IMG/VR virus record: IMGVR_UViG_3300050821_013910
Span: 1-64,000 of that record
From: a virus
Length of the DNA stretch: 64,000 bases
Strand: one strand, 5' to 3'
Part shown: positions 56,041-64,000 of the stretch, in pieces
Position numbering within the stretch: position 1 is the stretch's first letter
How the letters are laid out: each line of letters begins with the position of its first letter
Notes under the pieces: model-generated
The model's input: only the letters and a program-made list of their open reading frames with translations
Databases searched by the model: none
Told to the model about the DNA's origin: nothing
Made by a program: the position numbers and the translations under genes

Positions 56041-59000
56041 TTACCCGGCATGTGCGACCTCCTCCACCCGCTCCTCCACCTGAGCCAGCGCCGGAACCTC
56101 TCGCATCTCGCCCCAGTTCTTCCCCACCGCGCAATCAACTCCTATCCACAATCCCTCCGGAGCAGCCGGGCCGATCAGGACCTTGCTGGGAGATTCGAGG
56201 ATCGGACGGACTCTGACCAGCATCTCCTCCAGCAACCGCTCGTCGAAATGAAAAACGCAGCTATCGTGAATGTTGTCACAAAGTCCGTAGCGCTCGGCCA
56301 GTCCTGCCCTATCCAATTCCTTCAACTTCTCTCGGATATGCCCGAACGCGATATTGCTCAGCCAGAAACTGATCGCCTCCTCGCCCTGATCCCCGTGCCC
56401 CCACTCCGACTTCCTCCCGTCCCACCTGAACACCTCGTAGTAGTGGCGCAAGTGTCCAAATTCAGTCTGCAAGAAAGTCTGCTCGTGGGCACGCTGCTGG
56501 ACCCACCGCTGCCAAGCGAACACCTTCGGGAAGACCTCCTCGTAGGCGGCCAGGATCGCCTTGGCCTCGGCCACCCCGGAGAAGAATTCCATGTACCTGT
56601 CGTATAACCCGTTTGCTTTCAATCCGTTACCTATACCTAAGCCCGCATGTTTAATCTTGCTGTCCCGGATGTCCTTGTACTTGTCGTTCGACTTCAGCCA
56701 TTTGCATCGGGCCTTCAGTTCCGCATCCGACTCCTTTAGAATCTCCTGCACGCGCCACAGCTTCAGGAAGTGCCCAGTCATAATGCTGTGCATGTCGATC
56801 CGGGCGAGACGGATGTAGTTAGGGTCGTTGGCGAGGTATCCCAGGGTCAGCACATGGCAGGACTTGAAATCCCACTCGGCCAGCAGCATCCCAGGTTCCG
56901 CTACAACCATCTCGCGCACGGCCTTCGCCAGCCGACCATGCTTAGGGAAGTTCTGGATGTTGGGATTCCTACTGCTCAACTGTCCAATCGCCGTCGCAAA
57001 GGTGAAAGTAGTATGCACCCTTCCGTCCGCGTGCGGCCTGAACCCCTCCACATAAGTCCCCTTGGCCTTCCTGATCTCGCGGCACTCGATCACCTTCAGA
57101 TAGAACGTATCCTTCCACCTCGCCGACAGCCTGATCAACTCCTTCTTGCCAGTGGTCTTCTTGCCGTCCTTGCTCTCGGGAATCTTGTGGCGCCGGGCGG
57201 TCATGTAAGCCATCAGTTGAGGAGAGGAATTGGGCGAGAACTCGTACACCCGACACCACTGCTGGGAGGCTCCCATCTCCCCCGCCGACGACTTCACCAA
57301 CTTCTTGCCTGACTCGTTCGGGACCAGCCACAGCCGGTCGAAGTAGTACCACTCGCCCGGTTCCTCCTCGCCCTCGTCGTTCTTGGTTGAGGCCTCCTGG
57401 AACCGACGCTGGCGGATGGCAGTCAATTCCTCCTCCGTGACCCCGACCCACCTCGCCGCCAGCGCCTCCCTCCTCAGCTTCTCCCTCGCGCCTTTCCCGA
57501 GCGGCTTCCCTTTCTCATTGACCAGATCGTCCGGAGGCATCTCGGTCGGCCTCACTTCCTCCAGCATCTCCCTCACCTGCTCGGGGACCGTCTTATAGGG
57601 ATGGATCTTTCTCGCCGCGTCCGGGAACCTCGCGTCCAGCTCCACCCTGGCCTCCTTCTCGGCTCGGTCGAACTCGACTCCCAGTTCCAGCCTCTTCTTA
57701 TCGTCGATCGGCAGGCCCCGGTCTTCCATCGCCGCGAGGATCGGCCGGACCATCTCCACCTGCGCGACGTACCCGGCTGCCTGTCTGCCGGCAACCGGGT
57801 CCCACCAGATCTTCCGATCCTCCATCGTCTTCCTGGTCGTCTGGTAGACCCGCAGCGCCGCGTCCGTGTCCACGATCCCGTAGAACTCCAGGCATTCCTC
57901 GTTGTAGTGCTTCCAGGGGAAGGGGAACGACGAGAACGAGGCCGAGAACTGGAGGTGGGCGGGGAGGTCGGGCTGCGCGAAGTGATGCTGCTGGAGGGTA
58001 TCGTGGATCGTTCCGGCGTAGTCAAGGTAATCTGGATTGCCGAAGTCTCTCTCACCTACAGCGCGAAGAACCTTCCTGTCAAACAACCAGCAGTTGCTGA
58101 CGAGACCTGCCCGTGTAAAGAACGAATGCGTGTCTTCAACAGTAATGCAATATTTGTCACGTTGCGAATACTGCTTCGGAGAAGCCAGCCGTACGCTATC
58201 CACCCATCCAAGTTGAGGCACTGGATACTCGATCCACCCGTTGTACTTCCCTCGGTATGATTCAGGCAGTTTGTATTCTACACAAGGATGCAGAAACCTA
58301 CATATTGCCTCAAAGAACTTTTTTGAAGCGCCAACTCCCAGAGCCAGCACTGCCTTGTTTTGAATTGAACACCTACCTTGGAATCTATCCTCGAACCACT
58401 TCTTAATCTGGTCGTAAGTTTCTGGCGCGAAACCATGGAGACAGACACGAGCAGTTTTGTTCTTTCTCTGTTTACTGGCCAGGAATCCATCGTCACCATA
58501 AAAGACAGCTAAGGCACGGTTCGATAGCGAAGGAAATATTCCATATGGAACACCGCACCCTGCGAACACTTTCTGCCTTCCTTCATAAAACACACTCCTC
58601 CAGCGGCGTGGCACGTAACACTGAGCCATCCAAGCTACTTCCTCGTTCTGAGTTAACGTGCTGAACGTGATCTGCTGGCTTAGCTTCGTTCCAAAGGCAG
58701 TAGCCTTCGCTTGTGCCCATGCCTTGTTCGTGTGAGCTACCTTTAGCACACCACGTGGAGATACGTAGCCATCTCCCAACAACGTTCCTATGATCAGATC
58801 AGGGTGACCTGTTCTTGGAATGGGTACTTGGTCTCCGGGCTGCAACTGATTAGCCTTGGTCTTGGTGCCGTCGTACAAGAACCACTCATGATCCGGCGTG
58901 CATATCACGCCCGGATTTCCCCACCGTCCCACCCCTCGGTTGTAGGCACCATCAACCTTGACTTCCAGCCAGCCACGATCATCCTTAGTGTGTAAGGTTC

Positions 59001-60216
59001 CACAAACCTTGGACTCTACAACCTGACCTAGCTTAAGAGACTTAACCTTCTCTCCATCCGTTACTTTCCAGATTGGCTTCCATGTACCATCAGCCATCCA
59101 CACTGATGTGTTTTGGGCGAAGCAATTATGCCCGCACTTCGGGAGAGGCAATTTATTCAACCACCTGGTCGCCGCAATCCCGTCCTGGTCCCACTGCAGG
59201 GCCACGCCCTGCCCCGGATCGATCGAGAATTGACTGAGCCGGACCTGAGTGTCAGTGAACCCGTCGGTCGCGTCCTCATCTAGGGAGGCCGACTCGAAGG
59301 TCTCGATGTCGTGCGAGAGACACAGGTAGGAGGCGGCGCGAGCGTCGGGGGAGAGGGCCAGCCAGGCGTCGCTGCGAGCCTTCACATCCCGGCAGAACCG
59401 GTCCAGGTCGCGGCGGGTCGGGTGGAGCTGGTAGCGGAGGTTGTGGCGCTGGAGCCAGGCGGCGAGGTCGGATTGGATCTGCTGCTTCCGGCGCTGCTCC
59501 CAGTCGGCATACCCCGAGTCCCAAGGGTCGGGGTTGGTCAGCGGGTCGTAGGGCTGGCCGACTCCCCTCAGCGCCAGGTCGGGCAGGTCCAGGATGAAGT
59601 TGGTGTCCCGCCCTGCCGCCACATTCACCGCCCGCGCGATATCCCTGGCCAGCACTCCGGTCAGGTGAATCGCGCCACCGCGGAGGAAGCTGGGGTGGTA
59701 GGTCGGGAGGACAAGGAGAGGGTCGGAGTCGTGGTCGCGGCCAGCGGCGGCGCAGAATTGCGGGAGAGCGCGCAGGACGTAGCCGCGGAGGTGCGATATA
59801 GTTTTTTGCGTTCCCGACATTCCAGTCAAGGTCCGCAGCGCAACATTCCCGAAAGCCAGCAGCACCTTCGGCCGGAACTTTCTCAGCGCGTCCAGCAGGT
59901 TCCCTTCGCAGTGCTGGATCGCTTCGTATTCATAAGACTGACCTTCGAGCAAATTTTGGGGCGGACGGCAGCGCAACACGTTCGTAACTGAGAAGCTATC
60001 CCGCCCCAGTCCTAACCTTCTGATAGTCCGTTCAAAGATCGCGCCGGATGGCATATAAGGGCGCAGAGGAAGTTCGTCCCGAGCTTCTCCCTCGCCGCTG
60101 GCTTCGGCGATGCACATGACCTTGTTATGACCGGAACCCTCGACGGCAGAGAAGTCGGTGCCACAGTTGACCAGGGGACAGCCTGCACAGGATGGGGGCC
60201 GCGTACGACTTACCAT
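56041..60216 (-). CDS. uracil-DNA glycosylase / 3'-5' exonuclease / family-A DNA polymerase fusion with intein, 1391 aa
   Basis: Numbering from the ATG at 60216 (site AAGGTGG). Residues 1-200: UDG family 4-like with Fe-S cysteines CAGCPLVNC and CRPP, ASGEGEARDELPLRPYMPSG and YHPSFLRGG. Exonuclease: ExoI SHDIETF (about 302-308), ExoII GHN/C-WLFD split by an intein at 365-708, ExoIII YGIVDTDAALR. Polymerase from about 830: IGQLSSRNPNIQNFP, motif A EWDFKSCHVLTLGYL (about 1114), motif B region RDSKIKHAGLGIGNG, motif C CDNIHDSCVF. Should be the replicative polymerase. SPO1-type polymerases also carry a UDG domain. A TTG at 60234 in the same frame is an alternative start. Motifs A and C are divergent. 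Confidence 0.9.
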   Translation of the reverse strand: MVSRTRPPSCAGCPLVNCGTDFSAVEGSGHNKVMCIAEASGEGEARDELPLRPYMPSGAIFERTIRRLGLGRDSFSVTNVLRCRPPQNLLEGQSYEYEAIQHCEGNLLDALRKFRPKVLLAFGNVALRTLTGMSGTQKTISHLRGYVLRALPQFCAAAGRDHDSDPLLVLPTYHPSFLRGGAIHLTGVLARDIARAVNVAAGRDTNFILDLPDLALRGVGQPYDPLTNPDPWDSGYADWEQRRKQQIQSDLAAWLQRHNLRYQLHPTRRDLDRFCRDVKARSDAWLALSPDARAASYLCLSHDIETFESASLDEDATDGFTDTQVRLSQFSIDPGQGVALQWDQDGIAATRWLNKLPLPKCGHNCFAQNTSVWMADGTWKPIWKVTDGEKVKSLKLGQVVESKVCGTLHTKDDRGWLEVKVDGAYNRGVGRWGNPGVICTPDHEWFLYDGTKTKANQLQPGDQVPIPRTGHPDLIIGTLLGDGYVSPRGVLKVAHTNKAWAQAKATAFGTKLSQQITFSTLTQNEEVAWMAQCYVPRRWRSVFYEGRQKVFAGCGVPYGIFPSLSNRALAVFYGDDGFLASKQRKNKTARVCLHGFAPETYDQIKKWFEDRFQGRCSIQNKAVLALGVGASKKFFEAICRFLHPCVEYKLPESYRGKYNGWIEYPVPQLGWVDSVRLASPKQYSQRDKYCITVEDTHSFFTRAGLVSNCWLFDRKVLRAVGERDFGNPDYLDYAGTIHDTLQQHHFAQPDLPAHLQFSASFSSFPFPWKHYNEECLEFYGIVDTDAALRVYQTTRKTMEDRKIWWDPVAGRQAAGYVAQVEMVRPILAAMEDRGLPIDDKKRLELGVEFDRAEKEARVELDARFPDAARKIHPYKTVPEQVREMLEEVRPTEMPPDDLVNEKGKPLGKGAREKLRREALAARWVGVTEEELTAIRQRRFQEASTKNDEGEEEPGEWYYFDRLWLVPNESGKKLVKSSAGEMGASQQWCRVYEFSPNSSPQLMAYMTARRHKIPESKDGKKTTGKKELIRLSARWKDTFYLKVIECREIRKAKGTYVEGFRPHADGRVHTTFTFATAIGQLSSRNPNIQNFPKHGRLAKAVREMVVAEPGMLLAEWDFKSCHVLTLGYLANDPNYIRLARIDMHSIMTGHFLKLWRVQEILKESDAELKARCKWLKSNDKYKDIRDSKIKHAGLGIGNGLKANGLYDRYMEFFSGVAEAKAILAAYEEVFPKVFAWQRWVQQRAHEQTFLQTEFGHLRHYYEVFRWDGRKSEWGHGDQGEEAISFWLSNIAFGHIREKLKELDRAGLAERYGLCDNIHDSCVFHFDERLLEEMLVRVRPILESPSKVLIGPAAPEGLWIGVDCAVGKNWGEMREVPALAQVEERVEEVAHAG
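58093..59124 (-). mobile_element. intein with LAGLIDADG endonuclease, 344 aa
   Basis: Begins with Cys (GHN|CFAQNTSVWMADGTWK) and ends ...FFTRAGLVSN|CWLFD, so splicing would rebuild GHNCWLFDRKVL, the exonuclease II motif. Splicing block B is GNPGVICTPDHEW (T-x2-H); the terminal Ser-Asn before Cys+1 and the earlier VEDTHSFFTRAG fit blocks F and G. Two dodecapeptides, LIIGTLLGDGYV and ALAVFYGDDGFL, mark a homing endonuclease. All key residues look intact except that the penultimate His is Ser. Confidence 0.9.
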
Positions 60217-60217
60217 G

Positions 60218-61795
60218 CTATAGCCACCTTGCAACTTTAGGATCGCTCTTGCACCGATCCGCGAACAACTCTGCCGTCCCGACCAGCCTCAATCCTGCCA
60301 GCGTCCGGCACCTACTCAGCGACGTGTAGACCATGGCCGGAGACTTCATCATCCAGCTCCTCAAGTCAACCTGACAGGCATCCATGGTCAGCCCCTGGGC
60401 TTTGTGCAGAGTGGTCGCGTAGGAGAGGCGCAGCGGATAGTATTCCAGCTGGCCGACCACGTAGCGCTGCTTGCTCTTTCGATAATGGGGCTGAGGAAGG
60501 AATCTGCCGTCTGAATCCTTCCCCTGTTCCTCCCACTCCACTCCACCGGCCCAGTTCGGTTTGTCCAAGTAAGCGATATCCCGGATCAGGCTCCTGACCG
60601 CCACGACCTCGCCCGTCCTGACCAACTCGACCATAATGCTCGGCGGCGACCCGGGTGCCGACTCGATCCCCCGCACCCACCCGCAGTCCCCATTCGCGTA
60701 GACCATCCTCCCCTCGTCGTACTGGTTGGCGAGGATCATCACGTAGCAGCCTTCGCGAAGGATGGTCCGCTCGGGCACGTGCTTCCACTCTGGTCTGATC
60801 TTGCCACCGGCGGCCCAGCGACGTGACGGCAGGGAGATCAACCTTCCCCTTTCCCGGTCCAACCGAAGCTGGTTGATCCGGTCCACCTCGTCGTTCTTCC
60901 CCACCACGGTCGTCCCTTTGAACTGCATATCGACCGAATCGGCGAACGCCATCCCCGCCGACCTGAGCACCGCCAGCGCATCCCTCCCCCGCCCTGCCCG
61001 AGCGAAATCCAAGGCCGCCAGAAACCTCGGGTCGGCTTGCCTCCATACCTTGGTCAGCTTGGTCTCGTTGGCGCCGAACCTGGCCTCCCAGAACTGGCTC
61101 TCGAAGCACCAAGGCGTCGGCAGTCTCTTACCTCGTCTCCCTGGCGTAGGCTGATACTCAGGCGGTCTATCGGCGATTGACGCGAGCTGACCAAAATCAC
61201 CCAGCAGTATCAGCCCCACCGGCTTCTCGCCCTTTTCCTCCCGGTGCAGGTTCACGTCGTCGAACACGCGGACCAAGAGGTCCAGGGTCTCGCGGCCGAT
61301 CATCGAGCACTCGTCGATGGCCACATTGCGGAATCCCTCGTCGGCCACCTTGCGCAGGCGGCGTTGGGCTGATCCGTGCAGGTAGGCATCTCGTAGAGAG
61401 TCAGTATCGAAGAATCCGAGGAGAGAATGAATGGTGACCGTGTTCAGGTTGATTGCAGATATCCCTGTTGATGATGACAGCGCGGCATAACTCGGATCAC
61501 CTGCGCAGCGCTCGCGAATCGCGGTCGTTTTACCGGTGCCTGCGCGGCCAGTTATAAACGCGCACGGAGTGGGTGCGTCGGGGGAGAACTGGCCTCGGGC
61601 TGCATCAGGTACCAGTCCGGCGGCTTCTTCCAGTCCGGCTTCGTCCACTCCCTGCCCGCGCTGGAAATGCCCAGTCGAGAGTTCGATCTGGTCGAGGAAG
61701 GCGTCGGGGGGGAGGGGAGGGGACGCAGAGGAGGGGACAGAGGGATCAACGGGTGCGGTGGAGGCAGGATCAGCAACCGGAATCTCTTCGGCCAC
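60218..61795 (-). CDS. SF1B helicase (Pif1/RecD2/Dda-like), 525 aa
   Basis: Motif I GRAGTGKTTAIRERC, motif II NVAIDECSMIGRETL, motif III LILLGDFGQLASIAD, then an SH3-like insert region and motif V TTLHKAQGLTMDACQVDL, motif VI YTSLSRCRTLAGLRLVG. The first 80 residues are Pro-rich and probably flexible. A 5'-3' DNA helicase partner for the polymerase downstream. GTG start 1 base after the upstream stop, with GGAAGG. Confidence 0.9.
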   Translation of the reverse strand: MAEEIPVADPASTAPVDPSVPSSASPPLPPDAFLDQIELSTGHFQRGQGVDEAGLEEAAGLVPDAARGQFSPDAPTPCAFITGRAGTGKTTAIRERCAGDPSYAALSSSTGISAINLNTVTIHSLLGFFDTDSLRDAYLHGSAQRRLRKVADEGFRNVAIDECSMIGRETLDLLVRVFDDVNLHREEKGEKPVGLILLGDFGQLASIADRPPEYQPTPGRRGKRLPTPWCFESQFWEARFGANETKLTKVWRQADPRFLAALDFARAGRGRDALAVLRSAGMAFADSVDMQFKGTTVVGKNDEVDRINQLRLDRERGRLISLPSRRWAAGGKIRPEWKHVPERTILREGCYVMILANQYDEGRMVYANGDCGWVRGIESAPGSPPSIMVELVRTGEVVAVRSLIRDIAYLDKPNWAGGVEWEEQGKDSDGRFLPQPHYRKSKQRYVVGQLEYYPLRLSYATTLHKAQGLTMDACQVDLRSWMMKSPAMVYTSLSRCRTLAGLRLVGTAELFADRCKSDPKVARWL

Positions 61796-61796
61796 G

Positions 61797-62042
61797 CTAC
61801 CTTCCCTCCATCCATCTCGCCTTGGCCGCGGGAGTAGGATGAATCCGGCCAGCCGCAGCCATCATCTCCGCCGCCTCCTCCAGCCGGTCCTTCTGCTCGG
61901 AGGTCAGAGCTAGGTCGGCGATCTCCTGCCTCTGTTCCCTGACCTGAGTCTCCAGCTGACTGACTTCCTCTTCCAGATCGTTGATCCGGTCGATCAGTTC
62001 CTCGCGCGTGGTCAGGTCGGTGATGCGGAATAGGTCGAGCAT
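61797..62042 (-). CDS. coiled-coil hypothetical protein, 81 aa
   Basis: LIDRINDLEEEVSQLETQVR plus EQRQEIADLALTSEQKDRLE forms an uninterrupted coiled coil. AGGAGGACTAACC precedes the ATG. It may bridge replication proteins; no family recognised. Confidence 0.6.
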   Translation of the reverse strand: MLDLFRITDLTTREELIDRINDLEEEVSQLETQVREQRQEIADLALTSEQKDRLEEAAEMMAAAGRIHPTPAAKARWMEGR

Positions 62043-62056
62043 GGTTAGTCCTCCTG

Positions 62057-62302
62057 CTACTGGAACTTTTCAAATAAGTCGCGAAGCCAAAATAATTGCG
62101 AGGGGGTGATGTTGAGTTGCCCGCCGAGGTCCATCTCCATCCACTTCGCCGCGATAAACCGCCTCGCCTCCCCGGTCAGCTTCCTCTCCAACTCTTCCTC
62201 CGACTCCTCCCGCAGGAGGGTCAGCAGGCGGCGGGCCTCGGCGGCCCGCTCGGCGGCGGAGAGGGTGGTGGACTGGGAGGGGGTGGGGTTGTTATAACTC
62301 AT
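62057..62302 (-). CDS. hypothetical protein, 81 aa
   Basis: The start is set by ATGA overlap with the gene upstream. Helical and charged (AERAAEARRLLTLLREESEE) with a C-terminal LNITPSQLFWLRDLFEKFQ that looks like an interaction helix. No family recognised. Confidence 0.6.
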   Translation of the reverse strand: MSYNNPTPSQSTTLSAAERAAEARRLLTLLREESEEELERKLTGEARRFIAAKWMEMDLGGQLNITPSQLFWLRDLFEKFQ

Positions 62303-62583
62303 CGGACCACCTGCAGGAATCTTCTCTCGATCAAGGTCTTCTCCATCGGGTCCTTCAAGTCGCTGTACCCACACTCAAACATCTCCCGCGTGATCGAGTC
62401 CAGCAACTCGCCGTACTTGTCATCTCCATCCAACTCAACCCAGAGGTTGTCGATGGCGGCCTGTTCCGTTGCGCCGTAGCCGTAGACTTGTTCCTCTTCG
62501 TGGCCGTCCAAGTAGGCGGTCCAGTCGAACTGAGTAGTCGGAACGGGAGGGCGGTCGTTGGTGGTTATGATCTTAGTGGTCAT
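62299..62583 (-). CDS. hypothetical protein, 94 aa
   Basis: ATGA overlap with the gene upstream. Acidic centre (VELDGDDKYGELLDSITREM) and the pattern VYGYGATEQAAIDNLW, reminiscent of small domains that pair a strand with a helix. No family recognised. Confidence 0.6.
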   Translation of the reverse strand: MTTKIITTNDRPPVPTTQFDWTAYLDGHEEEQVYGYGATEQAAIDNLWVELDGDDKYGELLDSITREMFECGYSDLKDPMEKTLIERRFLQVVR

Positions 62584-62837
62584 CGGGCTTGCTCCCTCTC
62601 CTGTTCTTGCTCCATCGCCTTCTTCAGTTCATTGAACTCCTGCATGTTGAACAGCAGCAGCAACGCGTTTGTCTTACCGGACGAGATATCGAAACACACG
62701 TTCCCCGGCACCCCCACGCTGACTACTGTGCCCTTCTTGGCCGAGTAGTTCATCTCGGTGATAGTCGAGCAGAGTTGGATGGACTTGTTTTCCTCTCCCA
62801 TCCGCTTGAGAACGTCGAAGTTGTTGATCGCCGCCAT
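62580..62837 (-). CDS. hypothetical protein, 85 aa
   Basis: GAAAGGGATAGCAGC precedes the ATG. Beta-rich core (KKGTVVSVGVPGNVCFDISS) then a C-terminal helix ending in Glu/Gln/Arg repeats. No family recognised. Confidence 0.6.
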   Translation of the reverse strand: MAAINNFDVLKRMGEENKSIQLCSTITEMNYSAKKGTVVSVGVPGNVCFDISSGKTNALLLLFNMQEFNELKKAMEQEQEREQAR

Positions 62838-62916
62838 GCTGCTATCCCTTTCCGAGGGAGAGAGTAGCCATCGTTGTGTAGACCTATTAACTCTCCCCCT
62901 CGTCGGACCCTATCGG

Positions 62917-63732
62917 CTACCTCGCCTTCGGCCCGTACTCCACTCCGCTCGCCTTCCCGCTCCCGACCGCGAAATACCCATTGATCCTGGGCCGGGCATG
63001 GAGATGGACCTTCCCCAGCTTGGTATCGACGTCCATGTCCGGGATCGGCTGGCCCTTGGAGTCCTGCGGGAAGCGATGTTGTCCGAGTACGCGGGGAAGG
63101 CGCTCCCCCGCCGACTCGAACCTCTCCTGGTCCGCCTGGTCCGGGCTGCCCTCCCACACGGTATCGACCTCCAGCTTCGGTTCCCCGGCCGTGGCCTTGA
63201 AGAACTCGTCGAGGAGGGTCCTCGCCGTTATCCGCGCTGGCAACTGGACCTTCAACTGGGCCAGAATCCAGGCCAGCGGGATCGCCCCGCCCTTGCGCGA
63301 GTCGGCGCGGGTCGAGACAAAGTAATCGGTCAGGCTGATCCCGTCCCACTTGCCACTCGGATCAATCACGGTCGCATCCAAGGCGGTGAACGCATAAGCC
63401 TGACCCGACTTGTCGGTGGCCACCTTGTACCGCGCCGGCTGGCCGTCCTGACCCTTGACGTCCCTCTGTTTGACCTTCACGAGCCAGCGACCTTCGGGGA
63501 GCGGCGGGGGGGCGGCATACGGGTCCACATCGGCGTGGGTGTCCATCTCCTGGTTCAGCAGGTTAGGATCGTCGAGGTTGAGGACGGGGATGGAGGAGGG
63601 GTCGAGGGCGCCATTGGAGGCCGCGACGCCGTTCGCCGCGCCGCCCCCGTTCGGTTCGTCCATGTAAATGGGTTGCGCAAAATCGTCCGCTGCTGCCGTT
63701 GCCGCCGGCTGACCGGGTATCGTGGTTGCCAT
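62917..63732 (-). CDS. hypothetical replication-region protein, 271 aa
   Basis: The ATG at 63732 has AAGGAGAACAATTCTT upstream; in-frame sequence to 63816 lacks a site. A disordered Ala/Gly-rich N-terminus of about 70 residues, then a beta-rich part (GRWLVKVKQRDVKGQDGQP, AYAFTALDATVIDPSGK) and a basic end. Highly expressed-looking and next to replication genes, so a single-strand DNA-binding role is conceivable but unproven. Confidence 0.6.
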   Translation of the reverse strand: MATTIPGQPAATAAADDFAQPIYMDEPNGGGAANGVAASNGALDPSSIPVLNLDDPNLLNQEMDTHADVDPYAAPPPLPEGRWLVKVKQRDVKGQDGQPARYKVATDKSGQAYAFTALDATVIDPSGKWDGISLTDYFVSTRADSRKGGAIPLAWILAQLKVQLPARITARTLLDEFFKATAGEPKLEVDTVWEGSPDQADQERFESAGERLPRVLGQHRFPQDSKGQPIPDMDVDTKLGKVHLHARPRINGYFAVGSGKASGVEYGPKAR

Positions 63733-63816
63733 AAGAATTGTTCTCCTTGGGCGGCCAGTCCGGTCGCCTTTGTTGGTTAGTTGGTATGGGTGATGATTGT
63801 AAGCGACGACAGCCAA

Positions 63817-64000
63817 CTATCGGTTGGACGCGTCGTATGCCGTCTGCTGCGCTGCGTACTGCGCGGCTGTCTGTGCGGGTTGCGCCGGTTGCGCCGCCTG
63901 CCCTATCGCCCCTCGTGCCGCCACCTGCCCCTGCCACACGTCCCGCAAGGTCCGCCGCAAGAACTGCGCCAGGGTCCGCTCGTCCTTCTCGGCCTCGGCG
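63817..64000 (-). CDS. 3' end of a gene running off the window
   Basis: The minus-strand frame is open from the edge to a TAG at 63817-63819 and encodes about 60 residues: charged helix (EAEKDERTLAQFLRRTLRDV) and an Ala/Gln-rich tail. Product unknown. Confidence 0.55.
   Translation of the reverse strand, partial: AEAEKDERTLAQFLRRTLRDVWQGQVAARGAIGQAAQPAQPAQTAAQYAAQQTAYDASNR

Noticed and set aside
1-64000. CRISPR arrays, rRNA genes, retroelements or diversity-generating cassettes
   Set aside because: No regular spaced repeats, rRNA-like sequence, or reverse transcriptase motifs were seen on either strand.

Overview
The window reads as one continuous, GC-rich stretch of a tailed-phage (or prophage) genome, most like a podovirus. 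It has a large terminase, portal, scaffold candidate, major capsid protein, a P22-gp10-like tail hub and a run of candidate ejection proteins. I see no tape measure or tail tube gene. Gene packing is typical of a phage: most neighbours overlap by ATGA or GTGA and carry GGAGG-type ribosome sites. The host is unknown. Sec signal peptides ending near Ala-Gln-Ile-Pro on three virion-like proteins would suit a soil Gram-negative host such as an acidobacterium, but that is only inference.

Layout. (1) 1-8.8 kb, plus strand: an HNH endonuclease, then a tightly coupled sugar cassette: RmlC-like cupin, RmlD-like reductase, UDP-GlcNAc 2-epimerase, GalE-like SDR, methyltransferase and four glycosyltransferase-like proteins. 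Together they could make a modified N-acetylamino sugar and attach it to the host surface, virion or DNA. (2) 8.8-14.8 kb, plus: about 16 small, mostly unrecognised genes, several with Cys-pair zinc motifs, and one DEDD-type exonuclease. (3) 14.9-27.8 kb, plus: a homing endonuclease broken by a stop codon, the terminase (with no normal start codon), a probable -1 frameshift gene, portal, a cluster of tiny basic proteins, scaffold, capsid and a strong terminator. A minus-strand island at 22.1-23.0 kb holds a ribbon-helix-helix repressor and a conserved protein behind a leaderless promoter. (4) 27.8-44.8 kb, plus: connector, tail hub, GNAT acetyltransferase, ejection proteins, and three large secreted-type fibre or spike proteins. 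(5) 44.8-47.8 kb, plus: small membrane proteins (holin or spanin candidates) and a terminator. No endolysin was recognised. (6) 48-50.3 kb: a tRNA 3'-end fragment, an IS1595-type transposase and a remnant. (7) 50.5-55.4 kb, minus: small early-type genes including a second HNH and a DUF1643 protein. (8) 55.4-55.6 kb: a divergent control region with paired TAACGTT operators and a small HTH regulator. (9) 56-64 kb, minus: replication genes, namely a uracil-DNA-glycosylase/exonuclease/family-A polymerase fusion carrying an intein, a Pif1/RecD-like helicase and accessory proteins.

Regions 1-6 on the plus strand look like late or accessory functions. Regions 7 and 9 on the minus strand look like early and replication functions, separated by the regulator at 55.5 kb. 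No integrase, repressor of CI size, RNA polymerase or CRISPR array was seen.
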